Assembly (NCBI GenBank): GCA_030151725.1
Contig: JASLDD010000198.1
Span: 1 to 10,578 of the forward strand
Direction of reading: 5' to 3'
DNA length: 10,578 nucleotides
Source: Solirubrobacteraceae bacterium
GTDB taxonomy: Bacteria; Actinomycetota; Thermoleophilia; Solirubrobacterales; Solirubrobacteraceae
In this document: positions 1 through 6,913 of the stretch, in pieces
How the letters are laid out: every line of letters starts with the position of its first letter
How positions within the stretch are numbered: position 1 is the first letter of the stretch
Made by a program: the position numbers and the translations under genes
Notes under the pieces: generated by a model
What the model was told of the DNA's origin: nothing
What the model saw: the letters and a program-made list of their open reading frames with translations, nothing else
The model's database searches: none

Positions 1-1
1 G

Positions 2-655
2 GCGGGACTCCATCCAAGTCCCTTCGACCACGGCGCAGACGTTGTCACGACGACCACCCACAAGACACTCGGCGGTCCTCGCGCGGGCGTGATCATGTGC
101 AAGCAGGAGCACGCCAAGAAGATCGACTCGGCCGTATTTCCGGGTCAGCAGGGCGGTCCGCTCGAGCACGTGATTGCGGCCAAGGCCGTTACGTTCAAGA
201 TCGCCGCCAGCGAGCTGTTCGCCGAGCGCCAGCGCCGTACCGTGGACGGAGCCAGAGCGCTCGCCGATGAGCTCCTGCGCGCCGGCCATGGCATCAAGGT
301 GCTGAGTGGAGGCACCGACGTGCACCTGATTCTGGTCGACCTGCGTGACGCCCAGCCGGAGCTCAGCGGCAAACAGGCCGAGGACCGCCTGCATGAGATC
401 CAGATCACCGTCAACCGCAACGCCGTGCCGTTCGATCCGCGCCCGCCGATGGAGGCCTCGGGCCTGCGCATTGGAACACCTGCTCTCGCGACCCGTGGTC
501 TTCAGCACGAGGACTTCGTCGAGCTGGGGCAGATCCTTGCAGTGGCTCTGACCGAGGAATACGACTCGCGCTCCGGCGAGCTGGCTGAGCGCGTCGGCGC
601 CATCGTGGAGCGCTATCCGCTCTACGAGAGCCTGGCCGCGCCTGCAACCGTGTAA
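2..655 (+). CDS. glyA: Serine hydroxymethyltransferase, C-terminal part (5' end outside window)
   Basis: This PLP enzyme interconverts serine plus tetrahydrofolate with glycine plus 5,10-methylene-THF in the cytoplasm, feeding one-carbon metabolism. Reading from base 2 gives 217 residues that enter mid-protein. The signature VTTTTHKTLGGPRAG lies at fragment residues 15-29, and the lysine at residue 21 is the expected PLP Schiff-base lysine. It is followed by FPGQQGGPLEHVIAAKAV and by GLRIGTPALATRG, whose arginine (residue 156) matches the carboxylate-binding Arg of the family. About 196 residues follow the lysine, close to the 188 in E. coli GlyA, so the C-terminus is complete (TAA at 653-655). 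The classic TL[RA]GPRGG reads TLGGPRAG here, a mild variant. The next gene starts 62 bp downstream on the same strand, and glyA next to wecA is a familiar actinobacterial order. Identification is firm; only the N-terminal half is missing. Confidence 0.96.
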   Translation, partial: AGLHPSPFDHGADVVTTTTHKTLGGPRAGVIMCKQEHAKKIDSAVFPGQQGGPLEHVIAAKAVTFKIAASELFAERQRRTVDGARALADELLRAGHGIKVLSGGTDVHLILVDLRDAQPELSGKQAEDRLHEIQITVNRNAVPFDPRPPMEASGLRIGTPALATRGLQHEDFVELGQILAVALTEEYDSRSGELAERVGAIVERYPLYESLAAPATV

Positions 656-690
656 ACAGCGGCTCACCGCCTACCCGCACAGTCGACCCC

Positions 691-710
691 CGCACATGCG
701 ATGCTGTGCG
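691..710 (+). repeat. Short inverted repeat just upstream of wecA
   Basis: CGCACA (691-696) and TGTGCG (705-710) form a perfect 6-bp stem around an 8-nt loop, ending 7 nt before the wecA ATG. It lies in the 62-bp glyA-wecA gap, where I see no Shine-Dalgarno sequence. It has no T-tract, so it is not a typical terminator. It could shape translation initiation of wecA or be chance in GC-rich DNA. Confidence 0.3.
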
Positions 711-717
711 CTAGTCG

Positions 718-2067
718 ATGGCGCACCCGAACGAGCTTGACGCGCTTTACGCGTTCCTGGTCGCAGCGGCAGTGACCGCGTTGCTGACCCCGCTAACGAT
801 GCGCCTGGCGCGGCTCATCGGGGCGATCGACGAACCGCGCGACCGCGGCCTCTCCGAGCGGCCGACGCCGCTTCTGGGCGGCTTGGCGATCTTCGCGGGG
901 GTCCTTGTGGCGGGCCTGATATGGCTTCCGGCGAGCTACTTCAAGCAGCACAACCTGTGGGAGGGCGTGCTCGTCGCGGCGGGCGTGATCACGCTCGTAG
1001 GTGCCGTTGACGATCGCTTCGAGCTGCATCCTGCGGTCAAGCTCGTCGGGCAGATACTCGCGGCGGTGATCGTCGTCCATTACGGCGTGGCGGTGAAGGC
1101 GATCACGCTGCCGTTTGTGGGGCGCCTCAGCTTCCCCAACGCCGGCGTCACCAACGCGGGACCCGTGCTGACGGTTATCGGCCTGGTGCTGATGATGAAC
1201 GTGGTCAACTTCTCCGACGGCGTCGATGGGTTGGCGGCAGGCGTGTGCGTGATCCTCGCCGCGACCATGGCGGTAATCGCGTTTGACCTCAGTCGCCAGC
1301 AGCCGGGTGTGCTTGCGGCGCTCACGGCTGGGGCTGCGCTCGGCTTCCTGCTGTTCAACTTCCCGCCCGCATCGAGCTTCATGGGCGACTGCGGCGCGAA
1401 CCTGCTCGGCCTGCTCATGGGCGTGATAACCGTCGAGGCAGCCGTAAAGACGGAGGCCGTGGTGTCGTTCGTGCTTCCGCTGATCCTGCTTGCGGTCCCG
1501 TTCCTGGATACGACCTTCGTGGTGCTCAAGCGGCTGAAGTACAAGCAGCCGATCTACCGTCCCGACAGCGAGCACTTCCACCACCGCATGGCCCGCATAG
1601 GGTTCTCGAGCAGGCGCACGATCGCCTACCTGTATGCGTGGACGCTGATGCTGGCCGGCCTCGCGCTGGCCCTGCGCTTCGTTCCCTACAGCGACCACAA
1701 AGGCCATCTGCACACGGGCTGGTCGCTGGTGATGCTCGGTCTTGGCCTGCTGGTGGCGGCCGCCAGCGTGTATCTGGTCTACGTTCTCGAGATCCTCAAG
1801 TTCAGGCGTCTTGATGCCATGCGCCTGCGGCTGCTGCGCCCGGATGCTTCACCAGCGGAGATCGCTGTGCACGTGGCCAAGGATCTGGAAACCGGTGAGT
1901 TCCAGGCGGTGTCGCAGACCGGGCACTCCGATGTGCAGGTGGTGGACGAACCTGGTCCTGCCGGGGCTCAGGAGCGGGTCGGCGAGCTGCAGGTGGATGA
2001 GCACGGCATAGGCGCAGAACAGCAGCGTGGCGGCACGCAGGCGCCGATCGTTGCTGACGGCCGCTAG
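718..2067 (+). CDS. wecA: WecA/TagO-like undecaprenyl-phosphate sugar-1-phosphate transferase
   Basis: An integral membrane enzyme of the MraY/WecA family. It would transfer a HexNAc-1-phosphate, typically GlcNAc-1-P from the UDP-sugar, to polyprenyl phosphate at the cytoplasmic face, priming synthesis of a cell-wall glycan. Family motifs appear in order: GAVDDR (residues 95-100, Mg-binding DD), NVVNFSDGVDGLAAG (161-175), FMGDCGANLLG (221-231), VPFLDTTFVVLKR (260-272) and HFHHR (286-290), set between about ten hydrophobic helices. ATG 718 is the first usable start, since an in-frame TAG lies at 712-714, but it has no obvious ribosome binding site. The protein is 449 residues. The last roughly 50 residues (after about 400) are hydrophilic, have no family feature and overlap the 3' end of the convergent gene on the minus strand. 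By hand count their GC3 is 36/49, against 44/49 in the opposing frame, so this tail is probably a read-through extension. The exact sugar substrate cannot be told from sequence. Confidence 0.92.
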   Translation: MAHPNELDALYAFLVAAAVTALLTPLTMRLARLIGAIDEPRDRGLSERPTPLLGGLAIFAGVLVAGLIWLPASYFKQHNLWEGVLVAAGVITLVGAVDDRFELHPAVKLVGQILAAVIVVHYGVAVKAITLPFVGRLSFPNAGVTNAGPVLTVIGLVLMMNVVNFSDGVDGLAAGVCVILAATMAVIAFDLSRQQPGVLAALTAGAALGFLLFNFPPASSFMGDCGANLLGLLMGVITVEAAVKTEAVVSFVLPLILLAVPFLDTTFVVLKRLKYKQPIYRPDSEHFHHRMARIGFSSRRTIAYLYAWTLMLAGLALALRFVPYSDHKGHLHTGWSLVMLGLGLLVAAASVYLVYVLEILKFRRLDAMRLRLLRPDASPAEIAVHVAKDLETGEFQAVSQTGHSDVQVVDEPGPAGAQERVGELQVDEHGIGAEQQRGGTQAPIVADGR

Positions 2068-3348
2068 CGGCAGCAGCCAGATTCCATACCACGGCAGCAG
2101 CCACGCTGTGGAGATCAGCAGTGCCAGCGTGGCCCAGCCGGCGCTCACGCGCCAGTCGGCTCCGCGGACGGTGCGCCATAGACAGGCGGCCAGCGCGAGC
2201 AGGAAGCCGGTGATGAAGAGATGCCGCCACCAAGCGGGCGTGCCGCTCAAGCCCACCAGCCGCGCAGTCTCGGCGGGGATGCTGTGGGTGGCCACAAGCT
2301 GCTGCTGCTCGCCGACGGCTCCCAGGAAGCCGAGCGCGTGCACGCCGAAGCCGACGACGCCAACGGCCACAAGCGCCAGCAGGCTGAGCGCTGCGGCCGC
2401 CGCCGTCTTCCAGCGCTCACGCCAGGCCGGGGGGGACAGGACGAGGAACGGCAGCAGCAGGCCCGCGGTCAGCTTCACGCCTACACCCGCCACGAGCGCG
2501 CCCGTACCGGCGCACAGGTTCGGGGTAGAGCCCGCAGTCACCATCAGGGTGAGCGCCAGGGCGCACAGCACGAGCGTGTCGTTGTGCGCACCGCCGACTG
2601 CCAGTACGAGCAGCACCGGATTGAGCCCCACGAATGCGCCTGCCCAACGAGCCGAGTGCCCGAGCCGTGCTGCCGTGCGTGCGATCAAGGCGACCGCTGC
2701 GAGGCTCGAGATCATGGCCAGCGCCTTCAACGCCCACAGCCCCCCGGCGAGACCCAGGGGGACGACTGTGTAGCTGGCCAGCGTGAACAGCGGGCCATAG
2801 GGGGAGTGCTGAAAGGGCCAGCCGATAAACGAATAGGAGGGATCCGTGAAGGCTTCGGCGGCCACATGGGTGTAGGGATCGAGGCCGTGCAGGGCGCCCA
2901 TGCGAGCGAAGGCCAGATATCCAAAGACGTCTTGGGAGATCAGCGGAGGCCCAATCAGTAGGAACACATGTGCGAGTACGATTGCGCCGGCGAGCACAGC
3001 CGCAGGCAGCGCCCGCGCGGTGGCGATGACGAGCAGGTAGCTCGCGCACATCACGAGCATCAGCACCTGGAAGCTGCCGCTTGAGAGGCTCAGCCCGAGT
3101 CCCGACAGCGGTCCGCTTAGCCAGCCCGGCCAGCCCCCGATCCGGGCGGGGACATACTGCGAGGGCGCTCCCGCCGCTCCCGCGCTCACCAAAAGGACGC
3201 TCACGAGGACGCCCAGCAGTCCGAGTGCGCCGAGAACAGCCGCCAGCCGGCTCTGACCGGCGGCCTTCTCGCCGCGCCCTCTCCAGGCGGGCGCTGTGCC
3301 TTTGGCGAGCCTGTGGGGTATGGGGGTGGTGACCTGCATGCGGCTCAT
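1849..3348 (-). CDS. GT-C family mannosyltransferase-like membrane protein (MptA/MptB-type)
   Basis: A 499-residue polytopic membrane protein with about 10-12 hydrophobic segments. It resembles the actinobacterial GT-C glycosyltransferases that use polyprenyl-phosphate-mannose on the outer face of the membrane (MptA/MptB, DUF2029/GT87 group). Recognisable features are SQDVFGY at 138-144, where D140 in the first extracytoplasmic loop fits the GT-C catalytic acid, then GLDPYTH (155-161), SPYGPLF (182-188), GGAHNDT (252-258) and a late WLLPWYGIWLLPL helix (416-428). The start at 3348 has a weak AGGTG about 13 nt upstream on the minus strand; an in-frame ATG three codons later is the alternative. 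The last roughly 39 residues (from 461) are hydrophilic and fully antisense to the wecA 3' end, so the true functional end may be near residue 460. The gene is divergent from the glycosyltransferase at 3480 across a 131-bp gap. Donor and acceptor are inferred only from family; another polyprenyl-linked sugar is possible. Confidence 0.8.
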   Translation of the reverse strand: MSRMQVTTPIPHRLAKGTAPAWRGRGEKAAGQSRLAAVLGALGLLGVLVSVLLVSAGAAGAPSQYVPARIGGWPGWLSGPLSGLGLSLSSGSFQVLMLVMCASYLLVIATARALPAAVLAGAIVLAHVFLLIGPPLISQDVFGYLAFARMGALHGLDPYTHVAAEAFTDPSYSFIGWPFQHSPYGPLFTLASYTVVPLGLAGGLWALKALAMISSLAAVALIARTAARLGHSARWAGAFVGLNPVLLVLAVGGAHNDTLVLCALALTLMVTAGSTPNLCAGTGALVAGVGVKLTAGLLLPFLVLSPPAWRERWKTAAAAALSLLALVAVGVVGFGVHALGFLGAVGEQQQLVATHSIPAETARLVGLSGTPAWWRHLFITGFLLALAACLWRTVRGADWRVSAGWATLALLISTAWLLPWYGIWLLPLAAVSNDRRLRAATLLFCAYAVLIHLQLADPLLSPGRTRFVHHLHIGVPGLRHRLELTGFQILGHVHSDLRW

Positions 3349-3411
3349 TGTTACGTCTGGCTCACCTGCAAGTCTGCCGTCAGATCAGTACCCTGTCCAC
3401 ATAGCTGCGTC

Positions 3412-3428
3412 CGCTGGGGCCCCCAGCG
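3412..3428. promoter_or_regulatory. Perfect 8-bp inverted repeat in a divergent intergenic region
   Basis: CGCTGGGG (3412-3419), a central C (3420) and CCCCAGCG (3421-3428) make a 17-bp near-palindrome. It lies in the 131-bp gap between the start codons of the GT-C gene (minus strand, 3348) and the MGDG-like glycosyltransferase (plus strand, 3480). The position suits an operator for a dimeric regulator controlling both genes. No convincing -35/-10 pair was found in the gap. On the minus strand a TGGACA-like hexamer at about 3398-3403 is a weak -35 candidate without a good -10. Confidence 0.4.
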
Positions 3429-3479
3429 CGGATGTGTGCTCCTTCGAGGCGTCCGAGTTTCGGCGCGCTCACCTCTCAC

Positions 3480-5300
3480 ATGCCACGCCGTAACCCTAAA
3501 CGCCGCCCGCACCGGACCACCGGTCCCAATCGCGTCCTGATTCTCTCCGCAGATGTCGGTGAGGGACACGCGGCGGCTGCCCGCGCCCTCGCCCAGCAGA
3601 TAGAGGAGGCGCCCGAGGCGGCTGAGGTCACGGTCATTGATGGGCTGGCGGCAATGGGGCCGCTGCTGCGCCCGGTGGTCGAGGACGGATACCGGGTGCA
3701 GTTGCGCTTCTTCCCGTGGACGTACACGATCGTCTACTGGCTGCTCGAGCACGTCTTGCCGGTTCGCCTGCTGGCGCGGCGCCTCTTGTGCACGCTGGGG
3801 TCGCGTCCGCTGGCACGCGAGATCGCCGAGCATGAGCCCGACGTGATCGTGTCGACCTATCCGGCTGTAACGGTTGTGCTGGCACGGCTAAGGCGCACGG
3901 GTGTGGTGAGCTGCCCGACGGTGGCCACCATCACCGACCTGACTGGTCTGTTCTTCTGGGCTCAGCCCGGCATTGACACCCACCTTGTGATGTACGGCGA
4001 GTCGATGCACTCGGTGGAGCGGATCGCCGGACGGGGGAGTGTGCAGTTGGTGCGCCCGCTCATATCGGCCGAGTTCCTACAGCCCCGCTGTCCGATGGAG
4101 TCGCGACGTGCACTGGGGTTGCCCGAGGAGGGTCGGATGGTGGTCGTCTCGGGCGGTGGCTGGGGCGTGGGCGACATCGCGGGCGCGGTGAAGGAGTTCA
4201 CGATGGTTCCCGAGGTCTCCTCGATCGTGTGCCTGGCCGGTCGTAACGACCAGCTGGCGGAGAAGCTGCGCGCCAACTTCGCGGACATGCCGCGTGTGCA
4301 CGTGTATGGGTTCACAGATCAGATGCCCAATCTGCTGGCGGCGGCTGATGTGCTTGTGCACTCGACCGGCGGGGTCACGTGCCTGGAGGCCAAGGCCGCT
4401 GGTACACCTGTTGTCTCCTACGGACTGCCTGTGGGTCATGCCCGCTTGAACACCCAGGCGATGGCGGCGCTCGACCTGCTGCGGCTTGCCAACGATACAG
4501 ACGAGCTGCGCGAACACGTGCGTGCGACCTTCGTGACCGACGATCGGCGACGGCAGGGGGCATCTGCTCTCCCGTCTGGCGCCGAGGATGGCCCCACGGC
4601 TGTGGACGCGGTATTGAAAGCGCCGCGGCGGGTGCGCCCGATCCCGCTGTGGAGGCTGCGCATGGCTGCGCTGGCCACCCAACTGGTACTGCTTTTGGGA
4701 ATCGGCTCGTGGATGATGTCGACCGACGAGGTGAGCGCGCTGGCCGCCAAGGTGCTCGACGTGGACACGCTCGTCCATGTGAACACAGCCCAGCCTGACG
4801 TCGGTCTTATCGTGCACGCCCCTGCTCGCGATCTGCCGGCCGTCGCAGCCGAGCTTGCGGCCAAGGGCATCCATGTGACGTTGGCCGACGACGCCGGAGT
4901 GCCGAGCACCCAACGCGTTGCCACCGTGCACGCGCTGGGCGATGAGCTGCTCCCGGAAGTGCCCGGCTCGAAGCTCTTGCGCTGGGTGCGGACGCGTGGC
5001 ACGCTGCGCTCGCAGGCACACGCACTTGGGCTGCACCACCGGTTCTACTTCTTGCAGCCGCGTGGCGGACTGTCCGTAGGGCAGCTCGTGCTGGCGCGTA
5101 CGGCAGGTGCCACGCCTGTGCGCGGCAGGGTGCGCATCAGCGCAACAGGGCCGCTGCCTCAGCGCCCGATGCGCGCCGGCGATGTGCTGGTCGTCGACCT
5201 CGACGGGTCTGCATCGTCGGTCGCGGGACTGGAGCGCGTCATCTCGTGGTTGGGCTCAGAGAGGCTCGGTGCAGAGCCGCTCGTGTCGCTCTTGCGCTGA
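3480..5300 (+). CDS. MGDG synthase-like glycosyltransferase with TM segment and degenerate NodB-like C-terminal domain
   Basis: Residues about 18-170 match the MGDG synthase N-terminal domain: RVLILSADVGEGH at 18-30, with the GEGH turn typical of the family. Residues about 216-350 form a GT28-type nucleotide-sugar-binding domain: GGGWGVGD (225-232), a YGFTDQMPNLLAAADVLV stretch, then HSTGGVTCLEAKAAGTPVVSY (294-314). Such enzymes move a sugar from a UDP-sugar to diacylglycerol or a similar lipid at the inner membrane face. A hydrophobic segment (395-414) then leads to a domain of about 170 residues. Its layout follows NodB polysaccharide deacetylases, but the catalytic residues are gone: VHAP (445-448) where FDDG is expected, no HxxxH, LQPRGG (525-530) for RPPYG, and VLVVDLDG (569-576) for VLLLHDAD. 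I chose ATG 3480 (606 aa) because the domain starts soon after it. ATG 3432 is in frame and would add 16 residues. Neither has a clear ribosome binding site. The last 142 bp overlap the convergent transporter gene. Confidence 0.85.
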   Translation: MPRRNPKRRPHRTTGPNRVLILSADVGEGHAAAARALAQQIEEAPEAAEVTVIDGLAAMGPLLRPVVEDGYRVQLRFFPWTYTIVYWLLEHVLPVRLLARRLLCTLGSRPLAREIAEHEPDVIVSTYPAVTVVLARLRRTGVVSCPTVATITDLTGLFFWAQPGIDTHLVMYGESMHSVERIAGRGSVQLVRPLISAEFLQPRCPMESRRALGLPEEGRMVVVSGGGWGVGDIAGAVKEFTMVPEVSSIVCLAGRNDQLAEKLRANFADMPRVHVYGFTDQMPNLLAAADVLVHSTGGVTCLEAKAAGTPVVSYGLPVGHARLNTQAMAALDLLRLANDTDELREHVRATFVTDDRRRQGASALPSGAEDGPTAVDAVLKAPRRVRPIPLWRLRMAALATQLVLLLGIGSWMMSTDEVSALAAKVLDVDTLVHVNTAQPDVGLIVHAPARDLPAVAAELAAKGIHVTLADDAGVPSTQRVATVHALGDELLPEVPGSKLLRWVRTRGTLRSQAHALGLHHRFYFLQPRGGLSVGQLVLARTAGATPVRGRVRISATGPLPQRPMRAGDVLVVDLDGSASSVAGLERVISWLGSERLGAEPLVSLLR

Positions 5301-6154
5301 CCGGCCATCAGAGCGAGCAGCAACGGTGAGCGCGCCAGCAACGCAGCGCCGACCACGAGCAGCAGCAGCGAGGCCGACAACGGCACGCCGCTCAGCGGCG
5401 TGTCTCCGAAGTGCTCGCCGAGCAGCAGTGGCGCCAGTACCACGGGCACTCCTGTCTGGGTCACGAACACCACCGGCGCCACCTGGATCGCCGGGCGTGA
5501 CTGCAAGGCGCTCATCTCGCTCAACACCCCCACCCCGGACGCGGCGGCAGTAGAAAGTGCCCACAATGCGGCCGGCAGGAGGTGGTGGGATGAGAGGTCA
5601 TCGGATGCGAGCTTTGTGGCCACGCCACTCCAGCCAAACGCCAGACCCGCGCCGATCATCGTGATCTCCGCACGGGAGTGCCCGAGAGCGCGCAACAGGT
5701 ACGGCAGGAGGCTCGCGAGCCCCAAGCCCACGAGAACCAGCGTGATCGTGAGCTCCTCTGAGGTGTGAGTGGTGCTGCGCGCAGGTGCGAACACGCCGGC
5801 GCCAACCACCCCGAGGACGATGGCGCCCATCGCGAAGTACTCATAGCGGCCTGCATGCTCGCCCAGCATCCGCTGTGCGAGGAACATCAGCACCAGCAAG
5901 CCGGCCGCCAGCGCCGGCTGTACCACAACCAGGGGAGCCAGCAGCAAAGCCACGACCTGCAGGGGCCAGCCGAGGATCGAGAGGCCGGTCCCCAGCAGCC
6001 AGCGCGCACGTCTGATGAGCCCCCAGACGAGCGCCAGGCGCAGGTGCTCCTCGTGCGGAGCCTGCTTGGCGTCCATCGCCTGCAGGGCGATCCCTAGGCT
6101 GTACAGGGTCGACGCCCCAACCGCCGCCCCGATTCCCAGCACCAGATCGACCAT
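5159..6154 (-). CDS. DMT superfamily (EamA/NIPA-like) membrane transporter
   Basis: A 331-residue protein with about nine hydrophobic helices, roughly at 3-25, 52-72, 74-94, 104-123, 134-155, 163-181, 190-210, 224-245 and 257-280. There are two half-repeats, and the N-terminal helix runs into SLGIALQAMDA, as in drug/metabolite transporters related to NIPA and EamA proteins. The substrate is unknown; given the neighbours, a lipid-linked sugar, sugar nucleotide or cation are all possible. The start ATG (6152-6154) is the only ATG that keeps the first helix, with an in-frame stop 12 nt or so upstream; a GGAG lies too far away (about 20 nt) to be a good ribosome binding site. The start codon overlaps that of the deacetylase on the other strand. 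Residues 285-331, rich in Ser, Thr, Pro and Asp, lie after the last helix and are antisense to the 3' end of the glycosyltransferase. They are probably a non-conserved extension. Confidence 0.75.
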   Translation of the reverse strand: MVDLVLGIGAAVGASTLYSLGIALQAMDAKQAPHEEHLRLALVWGLIRRARWLLGTGLSILGWPLQVVALLLAPLVVVQPALAAGLLVLMFLAQRMLGEHAGRYEYFAMGAIVLGVVGAGVFAPARSTTHTSEELTITLVLVGLGLASLLPYLLRALGHSRAEITMIGAGLAFGWSGVATKLASDDLSSHHLLPAALWALSTAAASGVGVLSEMSALQSRPAIQVAPVVFVTQTGVPVVLAPLLLGEHFGDTPLSGVPLSASLLLLVVGAALLARSPLLLALMAGQRKSDTSGSAPSLSEPNHEMTRSSPATDDADPSRSTTSTSPARIGR

Positions 6155-6872
6155 GTCTACAGACGATCATCGCACTCCAGGCGCCGCAATCGCGGGTGCG
6201 ATGGGAGTTGCCGCCGTCGCCGGCTACATGCTGCCGGCGCTCGCCGGGGCCTGGGCGCCGCTGCGCGCGCCCTTGGGCATCGAGGATCGCACCGCCGACG
6301 GAAGCGGATACGCGCTGACCTTCGACGACGGGCCCCATGCCCAGGGGACCCCAGCGGTGCTCGATCTGCTCGCCCGCGAGCAGGTCACGGCCACTTTCTT
6401 CCTTGTCGGCGAGCAACTCGAGCGCAACCCCGGCCTGGGGCGTGAGATCGTCGATCGGGGCCATGAGATCGCATTGCACTGCCACCGCCACCGCAATCTG
6501 CTCCGCCTGACGCCGTCCCAGGTGCGCGACGACATCGCACGTGCCAGGGCGATCATCGAGGACGACACAGAACGTTCGCCGACGCTTTACAGGCCGCCCT
6601 ACGGTGTGCTCAACGCCTCCGCTCTGCGACTGGCGCAGCGGTTCGGGTGGCGCACGCTGTTGTGGAGTCAGTGGGGGCGCGACTGGGAGGCCCGCGCCAC
6701 GCCCGAATCGATCGCCGAGCTCGTCACGGCAGGCGCGAGCGACGGGTCGGTGCTGCTGTTGCACGACGCCGACGACTACTCCTCGCCTGGCTCATGGCAG
6801 CGCACCGTCGCTGCGCTCCCGCGCGTCCTTCAGACACTCTCGGAGCGCGGGTTGCAGCCCGTGTTTCCCTAA
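6153..6872 (+). CDS. Polysaccharide deacetylase (NodB/CE4 family), membrane-anchored
   Basis: A 239-residue metal-dependent de-N-acetylase of the carbohydrate esterase 4 family. All five motifs are present: TFDDGP (56-61, with D58 as base and D59 as metal ligand), H109-x3-H113 within LHCHRHRNL (metal ligands), RPPYG (147-151), DWE (177-179) and LLLHDAD (201-207). An N-terminal hydrophobic stretch (about 11-34) suggests a signal anchor, placing the domain outside the membrane. It would remove acetyl groups from an amino sugar in a glycan or glycolipid. ATG 6153 is used because it is the first start giving a normal-length protein with an anchor. It shares CATG with the start of the divergent transporter and has no ribosome binding site; ATG 6201 is an alternative. 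The catalytic domain is the intact counterpart of the degenerate domain fused to the nearby glycosyltransferase. The substrate is not known. Confidence 0.92.
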   Translation: MSTDDHRTPGAAIAGAMGVAAVAGYMLPALAGAWAPLRAPLGIEDRTADGSGYALTFDDGPHAQGTPAVLDLLAREQVTATFFLVGEQLERNPGLGREIVDRGHEIALHCHRHRNLLRLTPSQVRDDIARARAIIEDDTERSPTLYRPPYGVLNASALRLAQRFGWRTLLWSQWGRDWEARATPESIAELVTAGASDGSVLLLHDADDYSSPGSWQRTVAALPRVLQTLSERGLQPVFP

Positions 6873-6913
6873 GTCGTAGTGGGAGTGGTGCACACGGTGA
6901 CGACTCTGTATGG

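Noticed and set aside
691..710. Rho-independent terminator after glyA
   Set aside because: The stem is only 6 bp and lacks a T-tract; wecA begins 7 nt later on the same strand.
793..1713. Long minus-strand open frame opposite wecA
   Set aside because: It is rich in His/Arg/Gln/Glu with no recognisable domain, and lies fully antisense to conserved WecA motifs; this is a typical GC-rich shadow frame.
2027..2961. Plus-strand open frames opposite the GT-C gene
   Set aside because: They have Ser/Pro/Arg- or Arg/Gln/Gly-rich composition and no membrane or catalytic motif; the minus strand carries the recognisable GT-C features.
4077..5039. Long minus-strand open frame opposite the MGDG-like glycosyltransferase
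   Set aside because: Its His/Arg/Gln-rich composition shows no motif, whereas the plus strand encodes conserved GT28 motifs over the same bases.
6015..6152. N-terminal extension of the deacetylase from an upstream ATG
   Set aside because: These 46 residues are a shadow of the transporter on the other strand (Arg/Ser/Pro/Cys-rich) and precede a natural membrane anchor at 6153.
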